The position numbers were made by a program, and so were the translations under genes. A stretch of DNA of 64,000 nt from Molanna angustata (lineage: Eukaryota > Arthropoda > Insecta > Trichoptera > Molannidae): contig OY754982.1 in the NCBI GenBank assembly GCA_963576475.1, forward strand, positions 7,882,458 to 7,946,457, written 5' to 3'. Shown here piece after piece: positions 20,826 through 31,630 of the stretch. Under the pieces are notes generated by a model that searched no databases, had not been told where the DNA came from, and was given only the letters and a program-made list of their open reading frames with translations. The first letter of the stretch is position 1, and each line of letters starts with the position of its first letter.

Positions 20826-20950
20826 ATCTTTTTCTTCTTCTTTTATTTTCGTCCACTCTTGGACGAATACCTCTTCTATTTGCCTTCATGTCGCCCTGTC
20901 GTGTCAGCAAAACGTTTAATATCATCCCTCAATATCAGCTATTGTCACCA
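20826..20950 (-). mobile_element. RTE-like 3' end
   Basis: TTTTTCTTCTTCTTTTATTT then CGTCCACTCTTGGACGAATA and CCTCTTCTATTTGCC, resembling the units at 38,634-38,880 (CCACTGCTGGATAAAA). A short fragment. Confidence 0.45.
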
Positions 20951-21469
20951 CATACCTCTCGTTGTAGTATAAAATCTGAAGTAGGTTTATGCTTAAAAAA
21001 ATCTTTTGATATATGAGTATTAATGACTCCGACAGCAGCGTTGAAGACAGCTAAATATTTTGTAGTTCATATTATTATGTCGACTTTGCTGCCTGATTTC
21101 TATATATCAAACAAAGAAATAATTATAAAGTCAAATTGGACTCGATCCTATGACTATGTAACCGCCCATAGACCAAAATCTCCGTTTAAATTTCAATTAG
21201 TCTTCGAGGTACGATTTGGGATATTTCAATGGAGCTTATTTCTTCCCCCTATCAAACCATGACAATAGGTAGTCCTAAATCAGATGGGATGTAAGACACC
21301 TGTAGCATACATCAAAATATCATTCCATCTTCCTTTAACAGAGAGGTTTTGATGTTGATTGGTTGAGAGTAAGGGGAGAATAGATAAATCAACAATTGAA
21401 ATAGCAGGTAGACTGCATAGTACAAGGAAATATTATACATACATATTATATCTTTGCTCAATACGTCCA
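20951..21469. other. No recognisable gene
   Basis: A 79-codon open frame at 21,023-21,262 has no motif I recognise and lies amid repeats. I do not call it a gene. Confidence 0.35.
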
Positions 21470-22705
21470 ATTCAGTAACTCTTTGAACTAAAATAGAAAC
21501 GTTCTAAAATTTTTGAATGAAAGTCATTTGAACTAAATTTCGTATTCTGTAACTAACGTTGTTCCTAAAACTAAAATCTACAAAATGAGTGCACCGTAAA
21601 TAATAATTTAAACTCAAATTATCTATGCACAGACTACGCATGCGTACTGCGCACTGTTCGGCCATGTTTATTTATGTGATGTCGCCGAGTGTCGTCTTTC
21701 CTAACATTTCAATTGATTTTCACTAATATTCTTTGGTTTTTCTTTTCAACATAACGCAACACGTGTAAATTATCCACTTTTATTTTGTTTCCGTACACAA
21801 CTGATGTTTTCAAATTAACTAAAATACCCCGTACTGTGAAAATAACTAGTAAGTACGCTTCCAATTAGGTGTGAACTAAAATTAGAACATTTTGACAGTT
21901 GATTCGACTAAAATGTAGTTATATAATAGGGAAATAGACTGATTCAAGACTAACTTGTATTAAAAATGTTCCTAAATAAGAACGTTCCTATTTCAGCGAT
22001 ATATAATACCCCCTATTCAGTAACTATTGTAACTACATTAGGAACGTTCTAAAATTGTAGATTTTAGATTTTCTGTCTTATTTCAGCGTTATAAAATATC
22101 AACTTGGACTAAATGGAATAGGAACGTACCTATTTTGGCCGGAACCTTCTTAAAAAGTTACTGAATCAGACGTATTATGAAAATTAAGAAATTTTCTTCA
22201 TTTTCATAATTATTCAATATACGTCTAATTCATTAACTTTTTAAGAACGTTCCGGCCAATATAGGTACGTTCCTATTCCATTTAGTCTAAGTTGATATAT
22301 TACCCCCTATTCAGTAACTATTGTAACTAAAATAGGAACGTACTACAATTGTAGATTTTAGATTTAAGGTCTTATTTCAGCGTTATAAAATATCAAATTG
22401 GACTAAATGGAATAGGAACGTAACTATATTGGCCGGAACGTTCTTAAAAAGTTACTGAATTAGACGTATTTTGAATAATTATGAAAATTATGAAATTTTC
22501 ATCATTTTCATAATTATTCAAAATACGTCTAATTCAGTATTTTTTTAAGAACGTTCCGGCTAATATAGGTATGTTTCTATTCCATTTAGTCCAAGTTGAT
22601 ATTTTATAATGCTGAAATAAGACCGTAAATCTAAAATCTACAATTTTAGTACGTTCCTATTTTAGTTACAATAGTTACTGAATAGGAGGTAATATCAACT
22701 TGGAC
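21470..22705. repeat. Cluster of long palindromic MITEs
   Basis: Two large imperfect palindromes (about 22,010-22,300 and 22,305-22,695) share arms with TTCAGTAACTATTGTAACTA, GTCTTATTTCAGCG, TTGGACTAAATGGAATAGGA and GGCCGGAACGTTCTTAAAAA, and an AT-rich centre with TTTTCATAATTATTCAA. Each arm is 130-180 bp. Related, more degraded units lie at 21,470-21,570 and 21,840-22,010, and a distant copy at 26,560-26,885. The second palindrome is interrupted on its right by the Harbinger element and resumes at 23,498. Confidence 0.75.
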
Positions 22706-23497
22706 TAACGGGCTATTTCACCACCTCTTTATAAAGTTCTAGATAACTATCCATAAGATAAATTTATCTTAAGGATAAATGAAGCGAGTGTTTCACCACC
22801 TACAAATTTCTTACAGATTGTTATCCGACGGATAAAGGGTGGCAACGTTGTAATTTCATCTATTTCAATGGTCTTGTCTATGGGTTGATAAAGCTGTCAC
22901 ATTGTAAATCGTAAAAAGTCGCAGTAAACAGCGGACAACGGTAAATAAACACGCGGTCAAAACGAACACGTGGACACAAAACAAGATATATCATATATTT
23001 TGAGAATGTATAGTATAAAAGAGAAAGAACTACGAATTTCTGAGAGGATGACTTCAACGTGTTGGTGGATTTAGTTTGTCAACATAATAATGTTATAGAA
23101 AATAAGATATAAGAAAAAATAATGAGTCCTAAAATGTTCTGTGCAGACGTTTTCGTCAATCTAAACCTCGCCTTGAAATCAATATTGTCGAATACCGAAA
23201 AATAATCTTTTCGCATTTGGAATAAATCTCTGACGCCGATTTTGTCTCGTATTATGTAAAAATACGATATCATCGTCGATTTGGTCATAAATTTCGATCA
23301 TTTAAAAAATAACTTATACTCAGTTTAACTTATCTATCACTTATCGCGAACCTATTCCGCTAGACAACATATCTAGAACTTTATCCATGGGATAGAGCTA
23401 TCAGAGAGTCGTGAAACGCATTTTTCGGTTTATCCGTTAGATTTGTGTTAGATTGGCTATCGGGCACTTTATCCAGAGGTGGTGAAATAGCCCGTAA
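22706..23497. mobile_element. PIF/Harbinger element remnant
   Basis: Element 22,709-23,494 is flanked by TAA (22,706-22,708 and 23,495-23,497). TIRs are CGGGCTATTTCACCACCTCT at the left and its near-complement AGAGGTGGTGAAATAGCCCG at the right. A three-base TWA duplication is the hallmark of PIF/Harbinger (family knowledge), and the transposase fragment below agrees. It is inserted into the palindromic MITE, whose sequence continues on both sides. Confidence 0.8.
23079..23288 (-). pseudogene. Harbinger-like transposase N-terminal fragment
   Basis: A 69-codon minus-strand frame within the PIF/Harbinger element contains FDNIDFKARFRLTKTSAQNI. This resembles the conserved region before the catalytic domain of HARBI1-type nucleases (pattern D-D-F-KRFRLSK, from family knowledge). 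The DDE catalytic region is missing, and the element is too short (786 bp) to hold it. Alternative: a chance frame. The TIR/TSD class agrees independently with the motif. Confidence 0.5.
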
Positions 23498-23593
23498 GTG
23501 GATTAGGAACGCAACTATTTTAGCCGGAACGTTATCTAATATAATTTTCTATATCTCAATCAACCATAATGTATCAGGCGCGCATAAAATACC

Positions 23594-23780
23594 CACACCA
23601 TACCATACAATCACGCCATTTCCCTATTTGGAGTAGGCAGAGAGAACCAAACGCCAGACTATCCACTATCTTGACATACATTTTTCGCTTCAATCACGTC
23701 TATACATCGTCTCATACACGATATTTTATTACTCTTACTTCTAACGTCTCCGTCCTTCAAAATTCAATCCATTTGATGCG
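23594..23780 (-). mobile_element. RTE 3' end (variant subfamily)
   Basis: CCATACAATCACGCCATTTC, GGCAGAGAGAACCAAACGCC and TATCTTGACATACATTTTTC mirror the RTE 3' ends at 6845 and 24,190. 5'-truncated, with no open frame of note. Confidence 0.6.
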
Positions 23781-23825
23781 TATTTTTTCTCAGACGATCA
23801 TCACTCATTTTTTCAGTGTGGCATA

Positions 23826-23955
23826 TTCGCCAAACATCGTGAACGAGCTTCCGGTTGTGCAGAGCACAAATTTGTGTCTCTTTGCTTCGTTGGTTTACGT
23901 GCAAATCGCCCCCTTCTCTGCTAAAAGTTCAAGTTATTTGGCGACAACTATAACA
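23826..23955. mobile_element. Short TIR element, copy 1
   Basis: Ends ATTCGCCAAACATCGTGAAC and, inverted, GTTCAAGTTATTTGGCGACA. The centre is GCAGAGCACAAATTTGTGTC with the perfect palindrome CACAAATTTGTG. A close copy lies at 33,338-33,465, and a weak one may lie near 30,535. Confidence 0.55.
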
Positions 23956-24181
23956 CACAATTTAAAGGAGTTGTCAGAACAGTAGTGAATCAAGGCCCCT
24001 TTAAAACAAATTGGGATATTAAGTACTTTATTTGAGTATTTTTAAATAGGTACCTAATTAATTGTATGGATCTCGGGCAAGTAAACAACACCAACATTGA
24101 TTATATTTTGTATTCTTAAAAGTAAACCTTAAAAATAAGAAAATGCCAACATTAGAGCAATTCTAATATTATGAAAATTTG

Positions 24182-25490
24182 GACTACATACATACATACA
24201 TACCATCACGCCATGTCCCTTGAGGGGTAGGCAGAGAGAACCGAACGCCACATTTTCCTATCCTGGCACGCATCCCTCGCTTCGTCCACATTCATGCATC
24301 GTCTCATACATGCTCGTCTATTGCTCACACTTCTAACATTTCCGTCTTTCAAAATTTCGTTCACATGGTCGTGCCATCCCTTTCTTGGGCGTCCCCGACC
24401 TCTCAATCCATTCCTTTCCGCTCTGTATATTTTCTTCGTCAGGCGCTCCTCATTCATTCTCCCCATGTGACCAAACCATCTCAATGTGTTCACTTTCATT
24501 CTAGTAATGACATCTTTCTTCATCTTACATTCTTTCTTTATGTCTTCATTTCTTACCCGGTCATACATCGTTCTATTACAAATCCTTCTGAACGATCTCA
24601 TTTCAACTGCATTTATTCTACTTTCATGCGTCTTCTGCCATGTCCAGGTTTCACTTGCATACGTCAAGGTTGGCACTACGACGGCGTTATGAATGGCAAC
24701 TTTGGCATCCTTTGATATGTTGCGATCATTCATAATTGGTCTTAGTGCTCCATTCACTCTGTTTCCTGCCATAACTCTTCTTTCGATCTCTTTATCGAGT
24801 CGTCCATTCCGTTGAAATATGCTTCCCAAGTACACATATTCGTCGACTTGCTCGAGCCATTCGTTCTCTACTCTTATTTTACACGCTGTTCTGCTTTCAC
24901 TCTTTTCAAAGACCATTGTCTTTGATTTGCTGGCATTCATCCTAAGTCCATTCTCTATACATCCTTCATATACCAGACTTACAAGATACTGTTACTCTTC
25001 CATACTTTCTGCTAATAGAACTTTATCGTCTGGATACATCAAATCTCGCACCATTACAGTACTCAATTTCAGACCCTTGCTTTCATCCTTAAGGGCTCTT
25101 ATGCAGAAATCAATGTACAAGTTAAAGAGCCATGGAGATAGCACGCACCCTTGTCTAACGCCATTATTTATAGAGAACCACGTTGTCACTTTGTCGTTGA
25201 CACGAACACATGCTTCGCTGTTCTCATATAATGACGCGATTGCGCGTATCAGTTTGCTCTTAACTCCATACACTGCTAGTATATCCCATAATTTTTCTCT
25301 AACAACTTTATTATACGCCTTTTCTAGGTCTATGAAGGCAAAGAAAATTTTCTGATTTTTTTCCAGAACCTTTTCTGTGACCGTGCGCAGAGAAAAAATT
25401 TGGTCTATACATCCTCTGCCGCCCACAAACGCACCTTGAAAAATCTTATCGTCACTATTAAAGTTAAGTAGAATTGTGGTCATCTTGTTG
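24182..25490 (-). mobile_element. RTE-type LINE, 5'-truncated
   Basis: From the (TACA)n tail at 24,182-24,203 the minus strand reads back through the C-terminal region (24,206-24,940), then after a frame change into the RT core (24,992-25,483). It is the longest plain RTE copy in the window. It ends on the 5' side within the region before GGRGCIDQIF, so the endonuclease is absent. Confidence 0.85.
24206..25483 (-). pseudogene. RTE reverse transcriptase with altered catalytic box
   Basis: Upstream frame (25,483-24,992): GGRGCIDQIFSLRTVTEKVL, FIDLEKAYNKVVREKLWDIL, GVRQGCVLSPWLFNLYID, then LMYPDDKVLLAE. The usual Y-A-D-D box reads Y-P-D-D. A frame change between 24,992 and 24,940 leads into the second frame with EYVYLGSIFQRNGRLDKEIE, SETWTWQKTHESRINAVEM, LRWFGHMGRMNEERLTKKIY and GRGRPRKGWHDHVNE. 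The proline in the metal-binding box and the frameshift make this a dead copy. Confidence 0.85.
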
Positions 25491-25499
25491 CAGATTGAA

Positions 25500-25906
25500 A
25501 TCTTTATTTATTTCAAGTTAAATAGGTAGGTACCTACTTCATAATTAATATTCTGAAATTTCGTGGGTTGATTTATTGTCTGCGTCTCAGGATCGTGTTA
25601 CTTATTTTTTTCTCGTACGTAATGTTACGACGCATTAAATAATATGGATTTTTGTTTATGATGTTGCCCTGTAACACCTCTCCTCATAGCAGATACACAA
25701 TGTTGGCGACCCCTGTTATGACAAGAAGCGGTAGGCAACAGGGGGTGAGAGGAACAGAATGAACGACTACAGTTTAAAATTTACGACTCGGTCACGTGAT
25801 CACAAGTAATAGGGTGACACTAATATATACACAAAGTGGCAATCTAGTTTATTTTTTTATTGGTATGAAATAAAAAAATTAACAATATAATAAATAAGAA
25901 ATATTG
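25500..25906. other. No recognisable gene
   Basis: Non-coding. It contains TGGCGACCCCTG near 25,704, reminiscent of a retroelement primer-binding site, but without an LTR pair or gag nearby. Confidence 0.3.
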
Positions 25907-26340
25907 TAGCTTAATCAGCCCCACTGTGGTTTTCGTGTTACATGTACTCACTGCATAATAAATAGAATGAAATTGAACACATTAAGATGGTTTGGCCACA
26001 TGGGGAGAATGAAGAAGGAACGCCTGACGAAGAAAATATACACTGCGAACAGGAATGGAATGAGAGATCGGGGCCGCCCAAGGAAGGGATGGCACATCCA
26101 TGTGAACGGTATTTATAAAGACGGAAATGTCAGAACCATGAACAACAGACGAACATGTATAAGACGATGTATGAATGTCGACGAGGCGATAAATGTGTAT
26201 CAAGATAGAAATAAGTGGCGTTCGGTTCTCTCTGTCTACCTCGCGAAGGACATGGCGTGATAGTATGTATGTACTCACTGCTGGTAACAAAACAATTAAT
26301 TATTCATGTCTAATGTCGCTCCTGAAAAGGGTCCTGGACA
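25907..26340 (+). repeat. Dispersed repeat split by an RTE 3' end
   Basis: The sequence AGCTTAATCAGCCCCACTGT through CTGGTAACAAAACAATTAAT and GCTCCTGAAAAG matches the uninterrupted block at 35,700-35,800. The intruder is the RTE copy at 25,955-26,268. Confidence 0.75.
25942..26281 (+). mobile_element. RTE 3' end with 13-bp target duplication
   Basis: Target duplication ATGTACTCACTGC at 25,942-25,954 and 26,269-26,281. The insert (25,955-26,268) is severely 5'-truncated and encodes only the C-terminus: NTLRWFGHMGRMKKERLTKK, GRGRPRKGW-type and MRTMNNRRTC-type blocks. The empty site is preserved at 35,700-35,800. Confidence 0.85.
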
Positions 26341-26392
26341 TACAGAATGTGCCATGACCTGATTTTTTTTCTTAGTCGATTTTAAATTATAA

Positions 26393-26600
26393 GCCTACCT
26401 TCGTAGCTCAATTGGTTAGTATATCTGACTCTTGAGTCAAGGGCCACGAATTTGGTTCCCGGTGGAAAAACAGTTTTTAATATTTTTTTGTGACATTACT
26501 AGACTCCAGAATGTGACAACTTGTTATTGTATTGGGTTAGTCTTAAATTAATATTTGACACGGTACCTACTTGTTAGATTCCCGAGAACAACAGCTAAAA
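26393..26600 (+). mobile_element. tRNA-Lys-like SINE, family 2 (copy 1)
   Basis: The tRNA-like head CTTCGTAGCTCAATTGGTTA (box A region) is followed by GACTCTTGAGTC, whose loop CTCTTGA would present CTT, a lysine anticodon, and then a degenerate box B. The tail TTTGACACGGTACCTACTTG matches the other copies at 32,045, 44,128 and 46,192. Confidence 0.75.
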
Positions 26601-26885
26601 TATCCCGGACTGCTGTGTAAATAACTAGGTAGTAGGTACGCTTCCAATTAGGTGTGAACCAAACTTAGAAAGTTTTGACAGTTAATTCCACTAAAATGTG
26701 GTTATAGAATAGGGAATTGGACTAATTTGTGACTTACTAGGACTAAAAACGTTCCTTAATAGGAACGTTCCTATTTCAGCGTTAAAGGATATCAACTTGG
26801 ACTAAGTGAAATAGCAACGCACCTAATCAAGCCGGAACCTTCTTAAAAACTAATGGAATCGGACGTAATATGAAAAGGATGGGTT
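26601..26885 (+). repeat. Relative of the 21.8-22.2 kb palindromic MITE
   Basis: Shares CGCTTCCAATTAGGTGTGAA, GTTTTGACAGTT and ATCAACTTGGACTAA with the 21,840-22,180 region. Confidence 0.6.
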
Positions 26886-26925
26886 GTAAAGGGATGAACG
26901 ATAAAGGAATTATAGGTACATATGT

Positions 26926-27175
26926 AGTCATGTGGATAAGAAGTGTGACTTAAGAAGCTTCTTGAAAACCATCAATCTAGAAGCTTCTCTTATACCATTG
27001 GGTAATTGGTTCCATAGCCGGGCTACGTGAATTGTGAACGAGTAAGTGTAGGAGGATGTATGGTGTATTGGTATTGAGAGTGTACTATAGTTTTGAAACC
27101 GTAAAATAGGCCATGAGATGAAAAATACCTGTTGGTTGCTATTCAAAATAAAATAGTTAATGGTTCCAAGTAGGT
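26926..27175 (-). pseudogene. LINE C-terminal fragment
   Basis: The minus-strand frame 27,146-26,928 has SYTYSFTIHVARLWNQLPNG and FKKLLKSHFLST. This is the SFT-ARLWN-LP ... F---L--HL ending of jockey/CR1-type reverse transcriptases. No catalytic region. Confidence 0.55.
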
Positions 27176-27539
27176 AGAGCGCAGAATGGTCACACTACAT
27201 CTGTGTAGGAGATGTGGTACATTGTAAAGATTTCAAAGGGACAAAAAAGTCCCCTCGCTAACCTTGGGACGGTTCTCTTTTGGTCCCTTATTTTCTTTTA
27301 TCTTACACTGACTGATCTACCTATTTCTTCTTCCTTTTATAAATTTAATCCTAACATTATCTTTTCTCGTCTCATTTCACATTAGAATGATCATTATATT
27401 ATCTAGATATTTAGTATTATGTATTGGTACCTGTTGAAGTATAACATAAAGAAATTAATGTTATATTAAATATAACGTTAATTACTCACACAAATAATTC
27501 ATAAATAAATAAATAGTTAAGAGTTATTTGATTTATTTT
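27176..27539 (+). other. Probable LINE 3' untranslated tail
   Basis: Pyrimidine-rich DNA ending in CATAAATAAATAAATAG at about 27,500, the usual look of a jockey-type 3' end. No open frame. Confidence 0.35.
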
Positions 27540-27632
27540 TGCTTGGAATAAGTTGCCTTACGCAATTTTATAATGGACCCAAATCCTAATAGCTGGCGTC
27601 CCCTACGTAGACATGTTAAAAAAAAAAAAAAA
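27540..27632 (+). mobile_element. 3' end of the 55.8-59.4 kb LINE family
   Basis: Bases 27,543-27,572 encode AWNKLPYAIL and a stop. ATGGACCCAAATCCTAATAG, CTGGCGTCCCCTACGTAGAC and an A-run follow, the same 3' end as at 59,325-59,384. Confidence 0.75.
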
Positions 27633-28199
27633 CCTGATTTTGTGCATATTAAAAAAAACAGCAGGGCTACTCATGAAGTTGATAACAGTAAAATTAAGAT
27701 CAGTTTCAGACTTTAGCAATCTTTGAGATTAAATTAATTGAATAATAATAATATTATTTTATACAACAATTAATGACAATTTAATACTAAACCTTGATTT
27801 AACAAATTTTCATGATTACATGTAGAGAAAGATTAAGATTGGATTATAATCGAGTACAGATTGATACATTTTTAAGATTAAGGCATGCGAACATATTAAG
27901 AACGTGTCATGAGTATCCCCCCTGTACTACGGCTGATATTATGAAAGTTTTCTTTGGAAATGAATAGCAATTATTTTCTTTTTCGAACACATTTGAAGTA
28001 TTCTACGCGTCTTTCATGATTTAAAAATATAGTGATTTCACAGCATGTTTTAAAAAATATAAAAGTAATACAACATTGAAATAAACAAAAAAAAAAAAAC
28101 AATTTCTAGATAGTTAAATAAAAATATAAAAACTGGATAATATAAAAACTAATAGAAATATAAAAACTAGGTAATACAAAACTTTACAAATGAATCATT

Positions 28200-28348
28200 T
28201 ATCTATGGAGACGTTAGAAGTAAGAATAAGAAAAAAGCGTGAATTAGACGATGCTTGGACGTGAATGAAGCTAGAAATGTATGTCAAGTGAGATTAGTCT
28301 GGCGTTCGGTTCTCTCTGCCTACCCCAAATAGAGAAATCGTGCTGGTA
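28200..28348 (+). mobile_element. RTE 3' end (variant subfamily)
   Basis: GGCGTTCGGTTCTCTCTGCC then TACCCCAAATAGAGAAATCG and GGTATGGTATA form the 3' end of the 23.6 kb variant, in plus orientation. Confidence 0.55.
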
Positions 28349-28351
28349 TGG

Positions 28352-28640
28352 TATAAATCATTTCTTCTTCTTCTTCGATGGCAATACAGCCCATATCGAG
28401 CCTTGGCCTCCAGCAACTTCCTCCTCCAACCTCTCCTGTCACCTGCTGCGACCCTCCAGTTTGGTACATTCAGAAGCTGGGATGCGTCCCTCCCAATATC
28501 ATCTTCCCATCGCAGCCTCGGTCTCCCGACCTTTCTTTTGCCACCTGGGTGCCCCTCTAAGACTCTTTTTGGTACCCGTGATGATGGCATTCTCTGAACA
28601 TGCCCGGCCCATCTTAGCTTACTTAGTCTTATAATATGTT
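28352..28640 (-). pseudogene. Non-LTR reverse transcriptase C-terminus (GRPRLRW family)
   Basis: The minus strand encodes KRVLEGHPGGKRKVGRPRLR, then WEDDIGRDASQLLNVPNW and the GDRRGWRRKLLEAKARYGL block, ending in the (GAA)n tail at 28,356-28,376. The GRPRLRW...DRxxWR pattern is a common C-terminus of insect non-LTR reverse transcriptases. Shorter relatives occur at 11,320, 11,997 and 20,205. Confidence 0.6.
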
Positions 28641-29861
28641 CAGACAGTTTGGGTGCTTTGTAGATATATTTGATCCTCTTACGTTTAAGGTAAGGTTTTT
28701 AAGTAATGGCTAGGGTAACGTTTTATACTTCGAACAGAACGGAACAGGAATACTTGACTTTTTCTAAGATATTTTTCAATACCAGCCTACATTAATTTGA
28801 ATTTTATGTCATTTTAACTATGAAACAATGTTATAAACATGTATGAGGGATGTGATGTGATGGTGTACATTGCACATATTTATTAGTAATATAAGAATGT
28901 ATTCTGTTTTATGATCTTAAGTAAAATACTAGTACTTATTGTATACTTTTTATTTTATGTAAATATCCATAAATTTACAAAACCATAGATTAAGGAAACC
29001 ATAAGGAAGTTTAGATTAGTAGATCTATTTTGCTTCTGAACGTAGAAACAAATAAATTGCTCTTTGTTTTCTTCACACATTTACTATAAATTGGCAAGTT
29101 CACTGCTTGCACTCGGAAAATATAGTTGTAAACATTGCAATATCATCGTACACGCACTCTCCCGCCAAGAATATAGAGGTTAAATAAAACATAAACAAGA
29201 AAGACGTTAAAACTCGAAAATAGAACAAAGAACATTATTTTCGTACCTACAGTGTTGTTGGCACTGCTTACAAGTTTAAATTTGTGTTCGTTCCATCTTC
29301 TTATTCTACATCGTTTAATGGCTAAAAGCAATGATCGTTTACCTTTTGTAGATTGTTCGTTTATTTTTTTAATGTCGAGTAAGTAGGTACCTACATTTAT
29401 TTGTGTGCAAGTAAGAACTCAAACGAAAAACATTCAGAGCAGAGTTGTGAGAGAATTTTTATGGGTAATTAAAAGAAAGTCTTGTCGCCTGCACGAAACA
29501 TTGTACGATAACATTATGGCCCATGTTAAAAAATAAAACGAAAATTTATGTATTTACAACTGACCAAACGCAGATATAATTATTTAAGTATGTGCTAAAA
29601 TATTGCCATCGCCGAATTTCTTAAATACAGAGGAACTGAATAACCAAAATTATTAAGGAATTTGTTTTTTTCCTAAATCAAATCCCGGTCTATACTTTTG
29701 TCAGAAGAAACATGTGAATATTCTATAATGTTGCCTTCAACATCTTAGAAATAAAACAAAGCACTTAAAATATATTTCGTTCAGACAAACTTAATTAAAA
29801 CTAGTGATGTGAAAATAAATACTTATATAGTCGATACATATCGACTATCAATAATATAATC
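28641..29861. other. No recognisable gene
   Basis: AT-rich DNA. A short perfect palindrome ATAGTCGATA-CA-TATCGACTAT lies near 29,829-29,850. Confidence 0.4.
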
Positions 29862-30000
29862 TAAGTAATAATAATAATAAATTTGGATTATTTTTATAGC
29901 GCCGTTTTTGTGATAACCTCACCTCAAGGGCGCTTTGAATATATTAGGGGTTATTGTAAGACTCGCGGAAGAAGTGAGTTTTTAGTAAATTTGGTATAAT
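29862..30000 (-). mobile_element. L2-like LINE 3' tail (copy)
   Basis: On the minus strand: last coding bases (ACTCACTTCTTCCGCGAGTC), then GCGCCCTTGAGGTGAGGTTA, AAAACGGCGCTATAAAAATA and TTATTATTATTATTAC. Near-identical to 45,440-45,552. Confidence 0.75.
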
Positions 30001-30900
30001 AGAGAATGGTAACTATTTATCAAAACATCGGCAAAAAAAATGAAACATACGACTTCTAAACATTGATCACAGTAATATATTATGTACCAACAGTCTCAAT
30101 GTTATTCGGCCATAAATGATTAATTTATTTATTATAAAACATAATGTAACAAACTTTGTTATAAATGTAGTATTTCCTGTAAAACCTTTCATGCTCTGCC
30201 ATCTGTGAATTGGATCGTGGAACAATATTGCAGAGATTGAATTGGTTTGAATCTATGATCTGCTCATATTGTACAATGTTGCCATACATAACATGTAAGA
30301 GACCTGCACCACATTAATATAATTTATTGAGGATGTGAAAAGAACCATTATGATCAGATAATAATGTAATCAATAACATCTTTCCGTGAAAATAAATCAA
30401 CGATAGCAAAGTGATATTGTTATATTATTACGAAATATCTATATGTGCATAGACAAAATAACTTTGAAGTACAGAGGTTTGTCATTTTATTAGACCGACT
30501 AAAAATATTACTTTTTGAAAGATCACGTGAGCTGCATAGAGCACAAAGTTGGGTTTTTATTTTGTTGGCATCTACGCAAACTGTCCCCCTCTCTTCCGAA
30601 ATGCCGATAATATATACAAATCTACGAGAAACATTTTCGTGAATCAGCAAATGAGTAGGTACTCTTTTTTTACTTGTAAGTGATGTATTTTGTCCAAATT
30701 TAACACATGTTTAACACAAATAAAAATAAAATAAATAAAACTTCAAAAAACGAAATGGACGTATATTTACATATCAACACTGATTATCCCTAATTTTATT
30801 AGTATTATTTTTTAGATTTTATAGCATTTGGAAAAATATAGATATTTTAGCGTGATTTTTACGAAAAAAAGTTTAAAGAAAGAATGTGAGTAAATATTAT
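30001..30900. other. No recognisable gene
   Basis: Short frames on both strands at 30,420-30,650. A weak relative of the short TIR element centre (GCATAGAGCACAAAGTTGGG) lies near 30,535. Confidence 0.35.
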
Positions 30901-30986
30901 GATATTACATAGTTTATGATAAAGATACAATACTTTCTATAGAATTCATTTTAAATTATGATATTACATAGTTTATGATAAAGATA
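30901..30986. repeat. 59-bp tandem duplication, second unit split by an RTE copy
   Basis: Unit 1 is 30,901-30,959. Unit 2 starts at 30,960, is cut after GATAAAGATA and resumes after the RTE insert at 31,631 with CGATACTTTCTATAGAATTC. Confidence 0.8.
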
Positions 30987-31630
30987 AAGCATATTTCAAC
31001 GGAATGGACGGATTGATAAAGAGATCGAAAGAAGAGTTATGGCAGGAAACAGAGTGAATGGAGCACTTAGACCAATTATGAATGACCGCAAGATATCAAA
31101 GGATGCCAAAGTTGCCATTCATAACGACGTCGTAGTGCCAACCTTGACGTATGTAAGTGAAACCTGGACATGGCAGAAGACGCATGAAAGCAGAATAAAT
31201 GCAGTTGAAATGAGATCGTTAAGAAGAATTTGCAAAAGAACGAGGACATAAGAAATGAGAACATAAAGAAAGAATGTAAGTTGAAGAAAGATGTCATTAC
31301 TAGAATGAAGGTGAACACATTGAGATGGTTTGGCCACATGGGGAGAATGAATGAGGAGCGCCTGACGAAGAAAACATACAGAGCGGAAAGGAATGGAATG
31401 AGAGGTCGGGGACGCCCAAGAAAGGGATGGAACGACCATGTGAACGATATTCTGAAAGACGGAAATGTTAGAAGTGTGAGCAACAGACGAACATGTATGA
31501 GACGATGCATGAATGTGGACGAGGCGATAAATGCGTGCCAAGATAGAAAAATGTGGCGTTCGGTTCTCTCTGCCTAGCCCGCAAGGGACATGGCGTGATG
31601 GTATGTATGTATGTATGTGTGATAAAGATA
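30976..31630 (+). mobile_element. RTE 3' end with 11-bp target duplication
   Basis: TGATAAAGATA at 30,976-30,986 and 31,620-31,630 bounds an insert that starts in the TTTCAACGGAATGG region of RTE and ends in (GTAT)n. Coding remnants: RRVMAGNRVNGALRPIMNDR, SETWTWQKTHESRINAVEM, then after a frame break NTLRWFGHMGRMNEERLTKK. A deletion after LRRICKR removes the NRTMYDRVRNED region. Confidence 0.85.

Noticed and set aside
25690..25720. Primer-binding site of a second LTR retrotransposon (TGGCGACCCC)
   Set aside because: No paired LTR, gag or pol in the neighbourhood. The match is short and may be chance.
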